DNA of 13,800 nucleotides. Origin: Bacteroidaceae bacterium (GTDB lineage: Bacteria > Bacteroidota > Bacteroidia > Bacteroidales > Bacteroidaceae). The notes under the pieces were generated by a model, which saw only the letters and a program-made list of their open reading frames with translations, searched no databases and was not told the origin of the DNA. The DNA is taken from positions 1 to 13,800 of the forward strand of contig CAAHEN010000088.1 of NCBI GenBank assembly GCA_900772575.1, read 5' to 3'. The first letter of the stretch is position 1, and the number at the start of each line of letters is the position of its first letter. Positions 6,967 through 13,602 of this stretch are shown piece after piece. A program made the position numbers and the translations under genes.

Positions 6967-7455
6967 ATGAAGAAAATAGGTATCATCTCCGACACCCACG
7001 GCTACTGGGACGATCGCTTCGCCCGTCACTTCAGTGACTGCGACGAGATATGGCATGCCGGTGACATCGGTTCCGCAGAGGTCGCCGACCGCCTTGAGGC
7101 GATAGCGCCCCTCCGCGCCGTGTGCGGCAACATTGACGGCGGTGAGCTGCGCCGCCGCTTTCCTGTCACACTGCGTTTCAGGTGTGAGCAGGCCGATGTG
7201 CTCATGAAACACATCGGTGGCTATCCTGGCCACTATGATCGCAGTATCGCCGCACAGCTCTGCGCTGACCCGCCGCAGCTCTTCGTCGACGGCCACTCGC
7301 ACATTCTAAAGGTGATGTACGACAAACGGCTACATTGCCTGCACATCAACCCCGGCGCGGCGGGACTGCAGGGTTGGCACCGTAAGCGGACACTTGTCCG
7401 CCTGGTCGTCGACGGCACCGCCTTCCGCGACCTTGAAGTCATCGAGCTCAGCTAG
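6967..7455 (+). CDS. YfcE/MJ0936-type metallophosphoesterase
   Basis: The 162-residue cytoplasmic protein is a minimal calcineurin-like phosphoesterase. Metal ligands are visible: Asp9 and His11 in SDTHG, Asp33 in HAGDIG, Asn55 in CGNID, and His110 and His112 in DGHSHI. The YfcE-type ending NPGAAG is at residues 128-133. The histidine usually found as THG appears here in KHIGG (His82). Relatives hydrolyse phosphodiesters such as bis-pNPP in vitro with Mn2+, but the physiological substrate is unknown. Length agrees with the family (155-185). The gene begins 62 bases after the kinase-like gene with no obvious promoter between, so it probably ends the MATE transcription unit. Confidence 0.92.
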   Translation: MKKIGIISDTHGYWDDRFARHFSDCDEIWHAGDIGSAEVADRLEAIAPLRAVCGNIDGGELRRRFPVTLRFRCEQADVLMKHIGGYPGHYDRSIAAQLCADPPQLFVDGHSHILKVMYDKRLHCLHINPGAAGLQGWHRKRTLVRLVVDGTAFRDLEVIELS

Positions 7456-7534
7456 GGCCCGCAGGACAGGCGTACCGCAGTCGCTTCCCAGAGCATGAAA
7501 AGTGTGCCTGGCAAGCGTGATTTTGGAAAACTGT

Positions 7535-7565
7535 TTTGCCAAGACTGGTTTTCTTCGTACATTTG
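7535..7565 (+). promoter_or_regulatory. Consensus Bacteroidota promoter of the TetR-family gene
   Basis: TTTG (7535-7538), a 19-base spacer, and TACATTTG (7558-7565) match the consensus fully. Initiation near 7572 leaves a leader of about 17 bases before the ATG at 7589. GAAAAC upstream and GTTTTC inside the spacer form a 6-bp inverted repeat around the -33 element and could be part of an operator for the TetR protein itself; this is inference. Confidence 0.88.
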
Positions 7566-7588
7566 CAAGCAAAAATTCTGAAGCAGAT

Positions 7589-8227
7589 ATGGAAGAAGAC
7601 CTTTCGCCCCGTGAGCGGATCAAGCGCCATGTTGTGGAAGTGGCTGCCGAGGCTTTCCGCACAGAGGGCATCAGGGCTGTGACGATGGACGACATCGCCC
7701 GTCGGCTCGGCATGTCGAAACGCACGCTCTACCAGATATTCAAGGACAAGGAGGATCTGCTCCTTGCCACCCTCGAGCTTCGCATCGAAGACGAGCACCG
7801 CTTACTCGACAGTCTCTTGGTCAAGACCGACAATGTCATGGAGATCATCCTCCAGATATTTGTCAACCGCATGGAGCGCTTCGGTGATGCCACTCTGTCT
7901 TTTCTTCCCGACTTGAGAAAGTATCCCCGTATCCTTGAGGCCAACAACCGCAGGATCAGCAGTGAGCGTAAGGATGGCATCGCCTTCATGAAGCGCGGTA
8001 TCGAGCAGGGCATTTTCCGCCCCGATGTCGACTTCAGCATTGTGTTCCCGTTGATTCTGAAACAGGTGGATTTTCTCATGGACGAACCGCAATTCAAACA
8101 GCGCCGGCTCAAGGATCTCTTCTTCAACTCCGCTATGGTGATGATTCGCGGCTGTGCCACAGCGAAGGGCCTCGCCATGATAGACGACTTTTGCGCCCAC
8201 TGGCAACAGCAGCACGCCGGGGAGTGA
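7589..8227 (+). CDS. TetR/AcrR family transcriptional regulator
   Basis: The 212-residue protein has the family layout. The N-terminal DNA-binding domain covers residues 9-55, with VTMDDIARRLGMSKRTLYQI (31-50) forming the helix-turn-helix and FKDKEDLL the conserved following helix. An all-helical ligand-binding and dimerisation region follows. The reading frame is open further upstream, but an earlier start would precede or overlap the -33/-7 promoter elements. ATG at 7589 (MEEDLSPRER) is therefore chosen; it lies 23 bases past the -7 box. The family usually represses its own or neighbouring genes and is released by a small ligand. The only candidates in view are itself and possibly the upstream MATE operon. 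No pump gene lies directly downstream, and the effector cannot be inferred. Confidence 0.93.
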   Translation: MEEDLSPRERIKRHVVEVAAEAFRTEGIRAVTMDDIARRLGMSKRTLYQIFKDKEDLLLATLELRIEDEHRLLDSLLVKTDNVMEIILQIFVNRMERFGDATLSFLPDLRKYPRILEANNRRISSERKDGIAFMKRGIEQGIFRPDVDFSIVFPLILKQVDFLMDEPQFKQRRLKDLFFNSAMVMIRGCATAKGLAMIDDFCAHWQQQHAGE

Positions 8228-8430
8228 GCCTGCGCCGGCTCCGGACTGGGGCTCGCACAGATATACATCCTTTGTGGTAGGCGAATCCGGGACGCTCGAA
8301 GTTGCCAGATGGCCCCACAATATAGCACCCCGCCACCCACCATTTCACCTTTTTGAGCCGATTGCCGGAATGGCACCTTAACTTATTTAACCTTCTACCG
8401 GGCGCGGAGTGTTAAAACGGGACTTTAGCG

Positions 8431-8480
8431 AAATTTCCCCGGGGCAAATTTGAATTAGCCCGGAGCAAATTTTACCGGGG
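8431..8480. repeat. Palindrome plus direct repeats around CGGRGCAAATTT
   Basis: A near-perfect palindrome is centred on CCCCGGGG with AAATTT on each side and one extra base (8431-8451). The 12-mer CGGGGCAAATTT (8440-8451) recurs as CGGAGCAAATTT (8461-8472), 21 bases later. CCCGG (8459-8463) and CCGGG (8475-8479) flank the second copy and can pair. The block resembles a small dispersed intergenic element, which cannot be tested within one window. Confidence 0.5.
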
Positions 8481-8554
8481 CCTAGGGAAGTTGCTCGGAA
8501 AAACAGCCCCGATTTTGCCATATGGTGGCGATACTGGTCTCCATAGGGCATGAT

Positions 8555-8583
8555 AAAGGGCAACCCGCGTAGGATTGCCCTTT
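8555..8583. terminator. Hairpin AAAGGGCAA / TTGCCCTTT
   Basis: Nine perfect pairs (8555-8563 with 8575-8583) enclose an 11-base loop. On the plus strand the arm ends in TTTCCTCTATT, a weak U tract, and could terminate transcription from the TetR gene about 330 bases upstream. On the minus strand it would sit a few bases after the transcription start predicted from the -7 box at 8600-8593, where it could instead cap the 5' end of a transcript. Confidence 0.5.
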
Positions 8584-8592
8584 CCTCTATTG

Positions 8593-8624
8593 CAAAGATA
8601 CTACTTCCGGGCGCCGAAAGCAAG
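8593..8624 (-). promoter_or_regulatory. Orphan minus-strand promoter-like site
   Basis: On the minus strand TATCTTTG (8600-8593) matches TAnnTTTG exactly. CTTG (8624-8621), one base off TTTG, lies 20 bases upstream. It points into the non-coding region (start near 8586) with no recognised gene before the TetR gene on the opposite strand, so any product would be a non-coding or antisense RNA. Confidence 0.5.
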
Positions 8625-8649
8625 CAGTGTTAAACTCGAATATTAGACC

Positions 8650-8707
8650 GTGATGGGATCCACGCTGACTCTGGGGAGTAAGTCCCCGTGCGCCTGGAAA
8701 CCATCAC
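8650..8707. repeat. Nested inverted repeat, possible structured RNA
   Basis: The outer arms GTGATGG (8650-8656) and CCATCAC (8701-8707) pair perfectly. After a 2x2 internal loop TCCA (8659-8662) can pair with TGGA (8695-8698). An inner hairpin GGGGA (8673-8677) with TCCCC (8683-8687) has a 5-base loop. The 58-base unit can fold as one long stem on either strand. It lies 73 bases past the lpxH stop, so it could be part of the 3' end of that transcript. No U tract follows on either strand, so it is not a classical terminator. Confidence 0.5.
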
Positions 8708-8779
8708 AAAACCCAATGAGCGGTTTGGAGGGCGTTTGACGGGCGGAGAGATTTTTCGCTAGTCGCCGTGACAGCGGGT

Positions 8780-9544
8780 TCAGAGCTGCGTTTCGCCTTC
8801 GACATAGTTCTCGAGGAAGAAATGCTCGCCGTCGTAGACCGCGTAGGTGAACTGGGTGATCCAGTCTCCCAGAATGACCAGCCGGCAGGTGTGGGCTATG
8901 AGCAGGTCGAGCTCAATGTGCCGGTGCCCGAAGATGAAGTAGTTGATGTCAGGGTGCGTCGTCAGATAATCCTTCGCGAAGCGCACCAGTTCCTCCTTGT
9001 CCTCACCCATGTAGGGCGGCTCCTTGCCGTCTTCGCGCTTGAGGCGGCTGTGCTTGGCCCAGTTGAGCCCGAAGGCCATACCCCAACGTGGGTGAATGGC
9101 TGCAAAGAGGCGCTGGCAGAGCGGGTCGTGGAACAGTGTGCGCAGGAAGCCGAACCGACGATCGGTCGAGCCGAGGCCGTCGCCGTGGGCCAGATAGAAG
9201 AGCTTGCCGTAGAGCTCGATGACGCAGCTCTGGCGGTGAACCGTCATGCCGCATTCCTTCTCAAAATAGTCGCCGACCCACAGGTCGTGGTTGCCCGTGA
9301 AGAAGTGCACCTCGACGCCCATGTCGGTCAGTTCGCTGATCTTGCCGAGCAGGCGGGTGTAGCCCTTTGGCACCACATATTTGTATTCGTGCCAGAAGTC
9401 GAAGATGTCACCGAGCAGGTAGACCGCCGCCGCCTTGTGCTTGATGTTGTCGAGGAAGCCCGCCAAGCGGCGTTCCTGCATACGGGCGTGCGGAATGGCC
9501 AGGCTGCCCAGATGGGCGTCGGAGAGAAAATAGATATTCTTCAT
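8780..9544 (-). CDS. lpxH: UDP-2,3-diacylglucosamine diphosphatase LpxH
   Basis: The 254-residue enzyme hydrolyses UDP-2,3-diacylglucosamine to lipid X and UMP, the fourth step of lipid A synthesis, at the inner face of the cytoplasmic membrane. Calcineurin-like metal ligands are visible: Asp9 and His11 (SDAHLG), Asp46 (LLGDIFDFW), Asn85 and His86 (GNHDLW), His120 (LAHGDGLG), and His207 and His209 (FGHRH). The region around HPRWGMAFGLNWAKHSR (151-167) fits the helical lid that binds acyl chains in LpxH. Start is taken at MKNIYFLSDA (9544); an ATG one codon upstream (9547) is equally possible, while longer in-frame extensions run into the gap and lack support. The gene follows the MIP18-like gene after 53 bases, probably as the last gene of the operon. 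Confidence 0.94.
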   Translation of the reverse strand: MKNIYFLSDAHLGSLAIPHARMQERRLAGFLDNIKHKAAAVYLLGDIFDFWHEYKYVVPKGYTRLLGKISELTDMGVEVHFFTGNHDLWVGDYFEKECGMTVHRQSCVIELYGKLFYLAHGDGLGSTDRRFGFLRTLFHDPLCQRLFAAIHPRWGMAFGLNWAKHSRLKREDGKEPPYMGEDKEELVRFAKDYLTTHPDINYFIFGHRHIELDLLIAHTCRLVILGDWITQFTYAVYDGEHFFLENYVEGETQL

Positions 9545-9597
9545 CATGTGCGTTTCGGAGTTATGTCGGTAAGCCCGTTCAGGCGGTCGGGTGGGGG

Positions 9598-9918
9598 CTA
9601 CATGAAGCCGAGTTCCAGCTTGGCCTCGTCGCTCATCATGTCTTTGTCCCACTCGGGCTCGAAGACCAGGTTGACGTGGGCGTCCTTGACTCCGGCGATG
9701 CCGTCGAGCTTGATGCGCACGTCTTCGACGATGAAGTCGGCGGCGGGACAGTTTGGCGCGGTCAGCGTCATGTCGACGTCGAGGGTGGCATCGTCGTGCA
9801 GTTCGATGCGGTAGATGAGGCCAAGGTTGTAGATGTCCACCGGGATCTCGGGGTCATAGACGGTCTTGAGCACCTCGACGACGCGCTCCTCTATTTTCAG
9901 TTTTTCTTCTTGAGTCAT
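9598..9918 (-). CDS. MIP18/PaaD-like (DUF59) Fe-S cluster assembly protein
   Basis: This 106-residue protein is a single MIP18-fold domain. YDPEIPVDIYNLGLIY (21-36) is the family signature, and TAPNCPAAD (53-61) carries the conserved Cys57 thought to take part in cluster handling. The C-terminal half, HVNLVFEPEWDKDMMSDEAK (81-100), is also standard. Members such as SufT act in maturation of iron-sulfur proteins in the cytoplasm; the specific client here is not known. No suf genes are visible nearby, so context does not help. It lies 50 bases after radC and 53 bases before lpxH, all on the minus strand, consistent with one transcript. ATG at 9918 is the only sensible start. Confidence 0.92.
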   Translation of the reverse strand: MTQEEKLKIEERVVEVLKTVYDPEIPVDIYNLGLIYRIELHDDATLDVDMTLTAPNCPAADFIVEDVRIKLDGIAGVKDAHVNLVFEPEWDKDMMSDEAKLELGFM

Positions 9919-9968
9919 ATTCGTTGGTTGTGTGATGGTCAGACATGTGCCACTGGTGTGAGACGGCG

Positions 9969-10700
9969 TCAGAGCCGCCCTTCGTCATTGTAGCTGTAGT
10001 AGTTGCCGTCGGTCAGGACAATGTGGTCTATCAGGCGGATGTCCATGGTGGCGGCAGCCTTGGCCAGGCGCTGAGTCAGTTCGTCGTCCTCTCGGCTGGG
10101 CCGTGGGTTTCCCGACGGGTGGTTGTGGCAGAGGGCGATGGCGACGGCGCGTCCCAGCAGGGCCTCGCGCAGCACGAGGCGCAGGTCGACCACCGTGCCT
10201 GTTATGCCGCCGCGCCCGACGCACTTCGACCCGATGGGGCATAGCTGCTGGTTGAGCAGCAGTACGTGGCATTCCTCGACGTGCTCGTCCTGCAGCCGGC
10301 TGTGGAAGTATTCGTAGATGTCGCGCGAACGGCTGATGCGCCGCCGCTCGCCGATGTCCTCGCGCTGGCGCCGCTTGCCCAGTTCGCAGGCCGCCAGGAT
10401 GGTGATGGCCTTGGCGCTGCCGAGTCCTTTGTACTGGCAGAGCTCGTCGATGCTGCGCTTGCCGAGGGCGTTGAGGCTGTTGCCGCAGTCCCTCAGAACG
10501 CGGCGCATGAGTGCCACCGCCGACTCCCCGAGACTCCCCGACCCGATGAGAATGGCGAGCAGTTCAGCCGGCGAGAGGGCGGCGGGCCCTAGCCTCATGA
10601 GGCGCTCGCGCGGCCGGTCGGTCTCGTCCCAGTCGGCGATGCGGTCGGCGCGTGGCCCCGGCATGACCGGAGTGTCAGTGTTGTCGGCCTTCGTCTTCAT
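9969..10700 (-). CDS. radC: RadC-family JAB/MPN domain protein
   Basis: The 243-residue protein has an N-terminal helix-hairpin-helix part (about residues 30-110, with LSPAELLAILIGSGS and YKGLGSAKA). A C-terminal JAB metalloprotease-like domain follows, with the complete JAMM signature His192-x-His194-PSG and Asp205 (HNHPSGNPRPSREDD) plus an upstream glutamate near 142. RadC was named as a DNA repair protein, but that role has been questioned and its real function is unsettled. The start is taken at MKTKADN (10700); ATG at 10706 and GTG at 10715 are in-frame alternatives that come within a few bases of the glycosyltransferase stop at 10719, so translation of the two is probably coupled. Confidence 0.93.
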   Translation of the reverse strand: MKTKADNTDTPVMPGPRADRIADWDETDRPRERLMRLGPAALSPAELLAILIGSGSLGESAVALMRRVLRDCGNSLNALGKRSIDELCQYKGLGSAKAITILAACELGKRRQREDIGERRRISRSRDIYEYFHSRLQDEHVEECHVLLLNQQLCPIGSKCVGRGGITGTVVDLRLVLREALLGRAVAIALCHNHPSGNPRPSREDDELTQRLAKAAATMDIRLIDHIVLTDGNYYSYNDEGRL

Positions 10701-10718
10701 GTGCATGCCTGTCACCGG

Positions 10719-11732
10719 TCATCTGTAGAAGTTGCTGCTGAAAGCCTCAAACTCGCCCTGCCCCCTGACGCAGCGGCGCCACCAGGCACTGATGAATCCT
10801 GCGCCATAGCCCGTCAGCTGCACGTAGGCGGCGGCGACGGCCAGAAGCCCGACGAACGGGCTGCGCTCGGCCCGGGTGGCATCGGCGAAGATGAGGCAGG
10901 CGAAAAGCAGCAGCGGCAGCAGGCACCAGAGCGCGTGGAGACAGCCCAGTGCCACGCCGGCTATTGCCAGCGCGATGAGCAGGGCGCAACCGAGTGTGAA
11001 CACGGCCGGCAGCAGGTGTACCGCCTTGAGCGTGCCCGGATGTCGCTTGGTCAGGTTGATGCGGGCGATGCCCGAGTTGTAGACCTGCTTGAAAAACTTG
11101 CGCAGGTCAGTGCGGCGCTTGTGCCACACCCAGGCCTCCGGAATCAGGCGGCAGGTGTAGCCCCCCTTGAAGATGCGGGTGGAAAAGTCGATGTCCTCGC
11201 CGAACCGCATGGGGGAAAACCCACCCAGCGCCATGTAGACGCCGCGCCGCACGCCCATGTTGAACGAGCGGGGATAGAATTTGTCCATCTGCTTCTTGCC
11301 GCCGCGTATGCCGCCGGTGGTGAAGAAGGAGGTCATGGCGTAGTTGATGGCCTTCTGCATCGGGGTGAACGAGGGGTGGGCACGGTCTGGCCCGCCAAAG
11401 GCATCGGCCGGAGCCTGTTGCAGCGCCTCGTCGATGGCGGCGAGATAGCCCTCGGGCACGACCACGTCTGAGTCCAGGATGATGACATAGTCGCCCTTGG
11501 CGCGTTCGGCGCCATAGTTGCGCGTCAGCCCGGGGCCCGAGTTGTCCTTGAGGAAATAGCGGATGTCTAGACGGTCGGCATAGCGGTCGGTCACGGCCTT
11601 GCAAGGCACGGCCGAGCCGTCTTCGACGATGATGACCTCGAAGTCGCGGTAGCGCTGGCCGCAGAGGCTGGCCAGAAGTTCGTCCACTTCGTCGGGACGG
11701 TTGTAGACGGGAATGACGAGCGAATATTTCAT
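10719..11732 (-). CDS. Family 2 glycosyltransferase with C-terminal membrane helices
   Basis: The 337-residue product starts with the GT-A fold of family 2: YSLVIPVYNR at 3-12, VEDGS at 36-40, the metal-binding DSD at 87-89, and the catalytic-base region GED at 178-180. A HKRR run (204-207) may play the role of the usual nucleotide-sugar-binding Q/RxxRW motif. Three hydrophobic segments (about 238-262, 264-284 and 293-316) anchor it in the inner membrane. It should transfer a sugar from a nucleotide donor to a lipid or glycan acceptor on the cytoplasmic side; donor and acceptor are not inferable. There are no other polysaccharide genes around it. The start ATG lies only 8 bases past a -7 box, which implies almost no leader. 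It heads the radC-MIP18-lpxH run. Confidence 0.92.
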   Translation of the reverse strand: MKYSLVIPVYNRPDEVDELLASLCGQRYRDFEVIIVEDGSAVPCKAVTDRYADRLDIRYFLKDNSGPGLTRNYGAERAKGDYVIILDSDVVVPEGYLAAIDEALQQAPADAFGGPDRAHPSFTPMQKAINYAMTSFFTTGGIRGGKKQMDKFYPRSFNMGVRRGVYMALGGFSPMRFGEDIDFSTRIFKGGYTCRLIPEAWVWHKRRTDLRKFFKQVYNSGIARINLTKRHPGTLKAVHLLPAVFTLGCALLIALAIAGVALGCLHALWCLLPLLLFACLIFADATRAERSPFVGLLAVAAAYVQLTGYGAGFISAWWRRCVRGQGEFEAFSSNFYR

Positions 11733-11740
11733 GATACCTG

Positions 11741-11748
11741 CAAACTTA
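11741..11748 (-). promoter_or_regulatory. Promoter -7 box of the glycosyltransferase operon
   Basis: The minus strand reads TAAGTTTG, an exact TAnnTTTG match, 8 bases before the ATG at 11732. No TTTG lies 19-21 bases upstream. It falls in the 67-base gap after the nucleotidase gene and so would let this operon be expressed separately. Confidence 0.65.
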
Positions 11749-11799
11749 CGAATTTATCCCGACATGCATCTCCGCGCGATGCCCTGATTTTCGGGCTTT

Positions 11800-13536
11800 T
11801 CATCTGAAGAGCAGTTCGGCGTCGCGCCGTGCCGCGCCCTCAACCCAGCTCTCGGGGACGAAGCGCCACTGGTCGAGCGCCTTGGGGGCGATGTCGCCCA
11901 GCCGGCGTATCTCCTGCATGAGGTAGTAGCGCAGGTCTTTCTCCGTGCTCCAGACGATGCGGGACTTGAGACTGTCCTTGGCGATGCCAGCGCCCTTGGT
12001 GAGCAGGTCTCCGCCTCCGCCGCCACGGTAGGAGTTGACGGCGACGCGGTAGGTGCTGTCCTCGTCGAAAACGCGGCCGTCAGCCATCGACTGGATGTGG
12101 ACGCGGCTGCCGGCCGGCTGGCTGACGTCGACAATATAGCGCAGGCCGGCGGCTGAGTCGAAGTTGTAGCTCGGCGTCTTCAGGCGCTGCCAACTGTCTT
12201 TCAGTTTTTCAGCCCCCTCGCGGAAGAGCAGCAGGTGGTCGTCGGCACTGTGCATCTGCGTGGTCCAGCCGGCGTAGGAATATTCGAGGTAACGGTGGAT
12301 TTCGCGCCCCGTCAGCCGCATGACGTAGAGCAGGTTCTCATACTTATAGAGGTTGAACATGTCGCTGACGCGGATGTCTCCAGCCGGGATTTCGGCGTCG
12401 AAGGCCAGCGGTGCGCAGAAGGAGATGTCGGCGCCGCTGATTTTGAGCTGCAGCGTGTGGATGAAGTCGATGAAGGCCGACGGCCCGAAATAGGCCGGGC
12501 GTGTCGAGAGTGTCGTCTCGTTGTGCCCGATCACCTCACTGACAAACTGCTCAACAGCCTGAGCCTGGCGACTGAAGTGGGAGATATAGTCGGCATCTGG
12601 TGTGAGGTTAGCGATGTCAGCGAGGCGCCCTTCCACCTTCTTGTCGACGATTTTGCCCCGCTTGACGCTGAGTGTGACGTCGGCCTCGGCCACTTTCATG
12701 CCGTTGGCGGCGGGGTTGAGCACGAGTACACTGTCGCCTCTGACGTTCTGGATGCGCTGGCAGGCCTCGCGGTGGTCGTGTCCACAGATGACAAGGTCGA
12801 ATCCCGGCACGCTGCGCGCCACCTGCAGGGCAGCGTTTTCATTGAGGCGGCCGCGGGCATTGAGGCGGCCGACGCCGGAGTGGAAGAGGCCGATGACGAT
12901 GTCCGCCTTCTCCTTGTAGCGCAGTTCAGGCATCCAGTAGCGCGCCGTCTCGACGAGATCCGCAAAGTGCAGCCCCGACCATAGCGTCTCGGGCAGCCAT
13001 TGGGGAATGCCGGGGGTGATCATGCCGAGCACGGCAATCCTGACGCCGTCGCGCTCGATGATGGTGTAAGGCTTCCAGTAGGGCTTCCCGGTCTTGTTGA
13101 CGATGACGTTGGCGCCGAGCATGGGAAACGCACATTCACTGACCCAGCGGTCGTAGACGGCGTGGCCGGTCTCGATGTCGTGGTTGCCCACGGTGCCGGC
13201 ATCATAGCCGATATAGTTGAGGGCTGCGGCGCAGAGGTGAGTCGACGCCGTGTCGATGAAGTTGTAGTAGTAGGCCGTAGGCTGCCCCTGCAGGATGTCG
13301 CCGTTGTCCAGAAGCACGACGCGGTCGCGTCCCAGCTTCTCCCTTTGGGCCTTGACGTAAGTCTGCACGCGGCTCAGGCCGCCTTGCCAAGGGCGTCGGT
13401 CGATGTAGTCGTAGGGCAGGTAGTTGCCGTGTATGTCGCTGGTACCGATGATGCGTAGCCTGATGTTGCGGTCGTGCGCGGTGGCGGTCAGTGTGAGGAT
13501 GGCCATGAGGCAGAGTAAGAGAAGTTTGGTCTTCAT
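11800..13536 (-). CDS. Exported 5'-nucleotidase / 2',3'-cyclic phosphodiesterase (UshA/CpdB family)
   Basis: The 578-residue protein has an N-terminal signal peptide (KTK then a hydrophobic core 5-20, likely cut after TATA), so it acts in the periplasm. The metallophosphoesterase domain shows Asp34 and His36 (GTSDIHGN), Asp80 in DNGDILQG, Asn118-His119-Asp120 (VGNHD), His219 (LFHSG), and His253 and His255 (GHDHRE). The C-terminal 5'-nucleotidase domain carries YKYENLLYVMRLTGREI and NSYRGGGGGDLL, typical of the substrate-binding half. Enzymes of this family release nucleosides and phosphate from nucleotides for salvage; which substrate is preferred cannot be read. A six-residue duplication follows the HSG motif. 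It lies 66 bases after folA with no promoter seen between, so co-transcription is likely. Confidence 0.94.
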   Translation of the reverse strand: MKTKLLLLCLMAILTLTATAHDRNIRLRIIGTSDIHGNYLPYDYIDRRPWQGGLSRVQTYVKAQREKLGRDRVVLLDNGDILQGQPTAYYYNFIDTASTHLCAAALNYIGYDAGTVGNHDIETGHAVYDRWVSECAFPMLGANVIVNKTGKPYWKPYTIIERDGVRIAVLGMITPGIPQWLPETLWSGLHFADLVETARYWMPELRYKEKADIVIGLFHSGVGRLNARGRLNENAALQVARSVPGFDLVICGHDHREACQRIQNVRGDSVLVLNPAANGMKVAEADVTLSVKRGKIVDKKVEGRLADIANLTPDADYISHFSRQAQAVEQFVSEVIGHNETTLSTRPAYFGPSAFIDFIHTLQLKISGADISFCAPLAFDAEIPAGDIRVSDMFNLYKYENLLYVMRLTGREIHRYLEYSYAGWTTQMHSADDHLLLFREGAEKLKDSWQRLKTPSYNFDSAAGLRYIVDVSQPAGSRVHIQSMADGRVFDEDSTYRVAVNSYRGGGGGDLLTKGAGIAKDSLKSRIVWSTEKDLRYYLMQEIRRLGDIAPKALDQWRFVPESWVEGAARRDAELLFR

Positions 13537-13602
13537 GTGTCGGTATGATGTGTCGCTGGTTGGTTCGATGGTCGCCTGTGTGGTCGGTGCCGGGGCCCCG
13601 GG

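Larger units (their letters stand above)
8228..8779. other. Long non-coding stretch between converging genes
   Basis: This 550-base region lies between the 3' ends of the TetR gene (plus) and lpxH (minus). Its base composition is more mixed than the flanking coding DNA, with AT-rich patches. It holds a GAGCC/GGCTC mini-hairpin just after the TetR stop, a palindromic repeat block at 8431-8480, a 9-bp hairpin at 8555-8583, a minus-strand -7 box at 8593-8600, and a nested inverted repeat at 8650-8707. Most of these are listed separately. No recognised protein is encoded. A 54-codon minus-strand open frame (8551 to 8387) is present but I do not accept it as a gene. Confidence 0.6.

Noticed and set aside
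8387..8551. 54-codon minus-strand frame downstream of the orphan promoter
   Set aside because: Its sequence is generated by the palindromic repeat block and shows no domain or codon bias. I favour a non-coding element, though a small peptide is not excluded.
8768..9814. 348-codon plus-strand open frame
   Set aside because: It lies opposite lpxH and the MIP18-like gene, which have full catalytic motifs; the plus-strand translation has no recognisable domain.
11795..11816. GCCC/GGGC pairing just past the nucleotidase stop
   Set aside because: Only four firm pairs on the coding strand and no following U tract, so not reported as a terminator.
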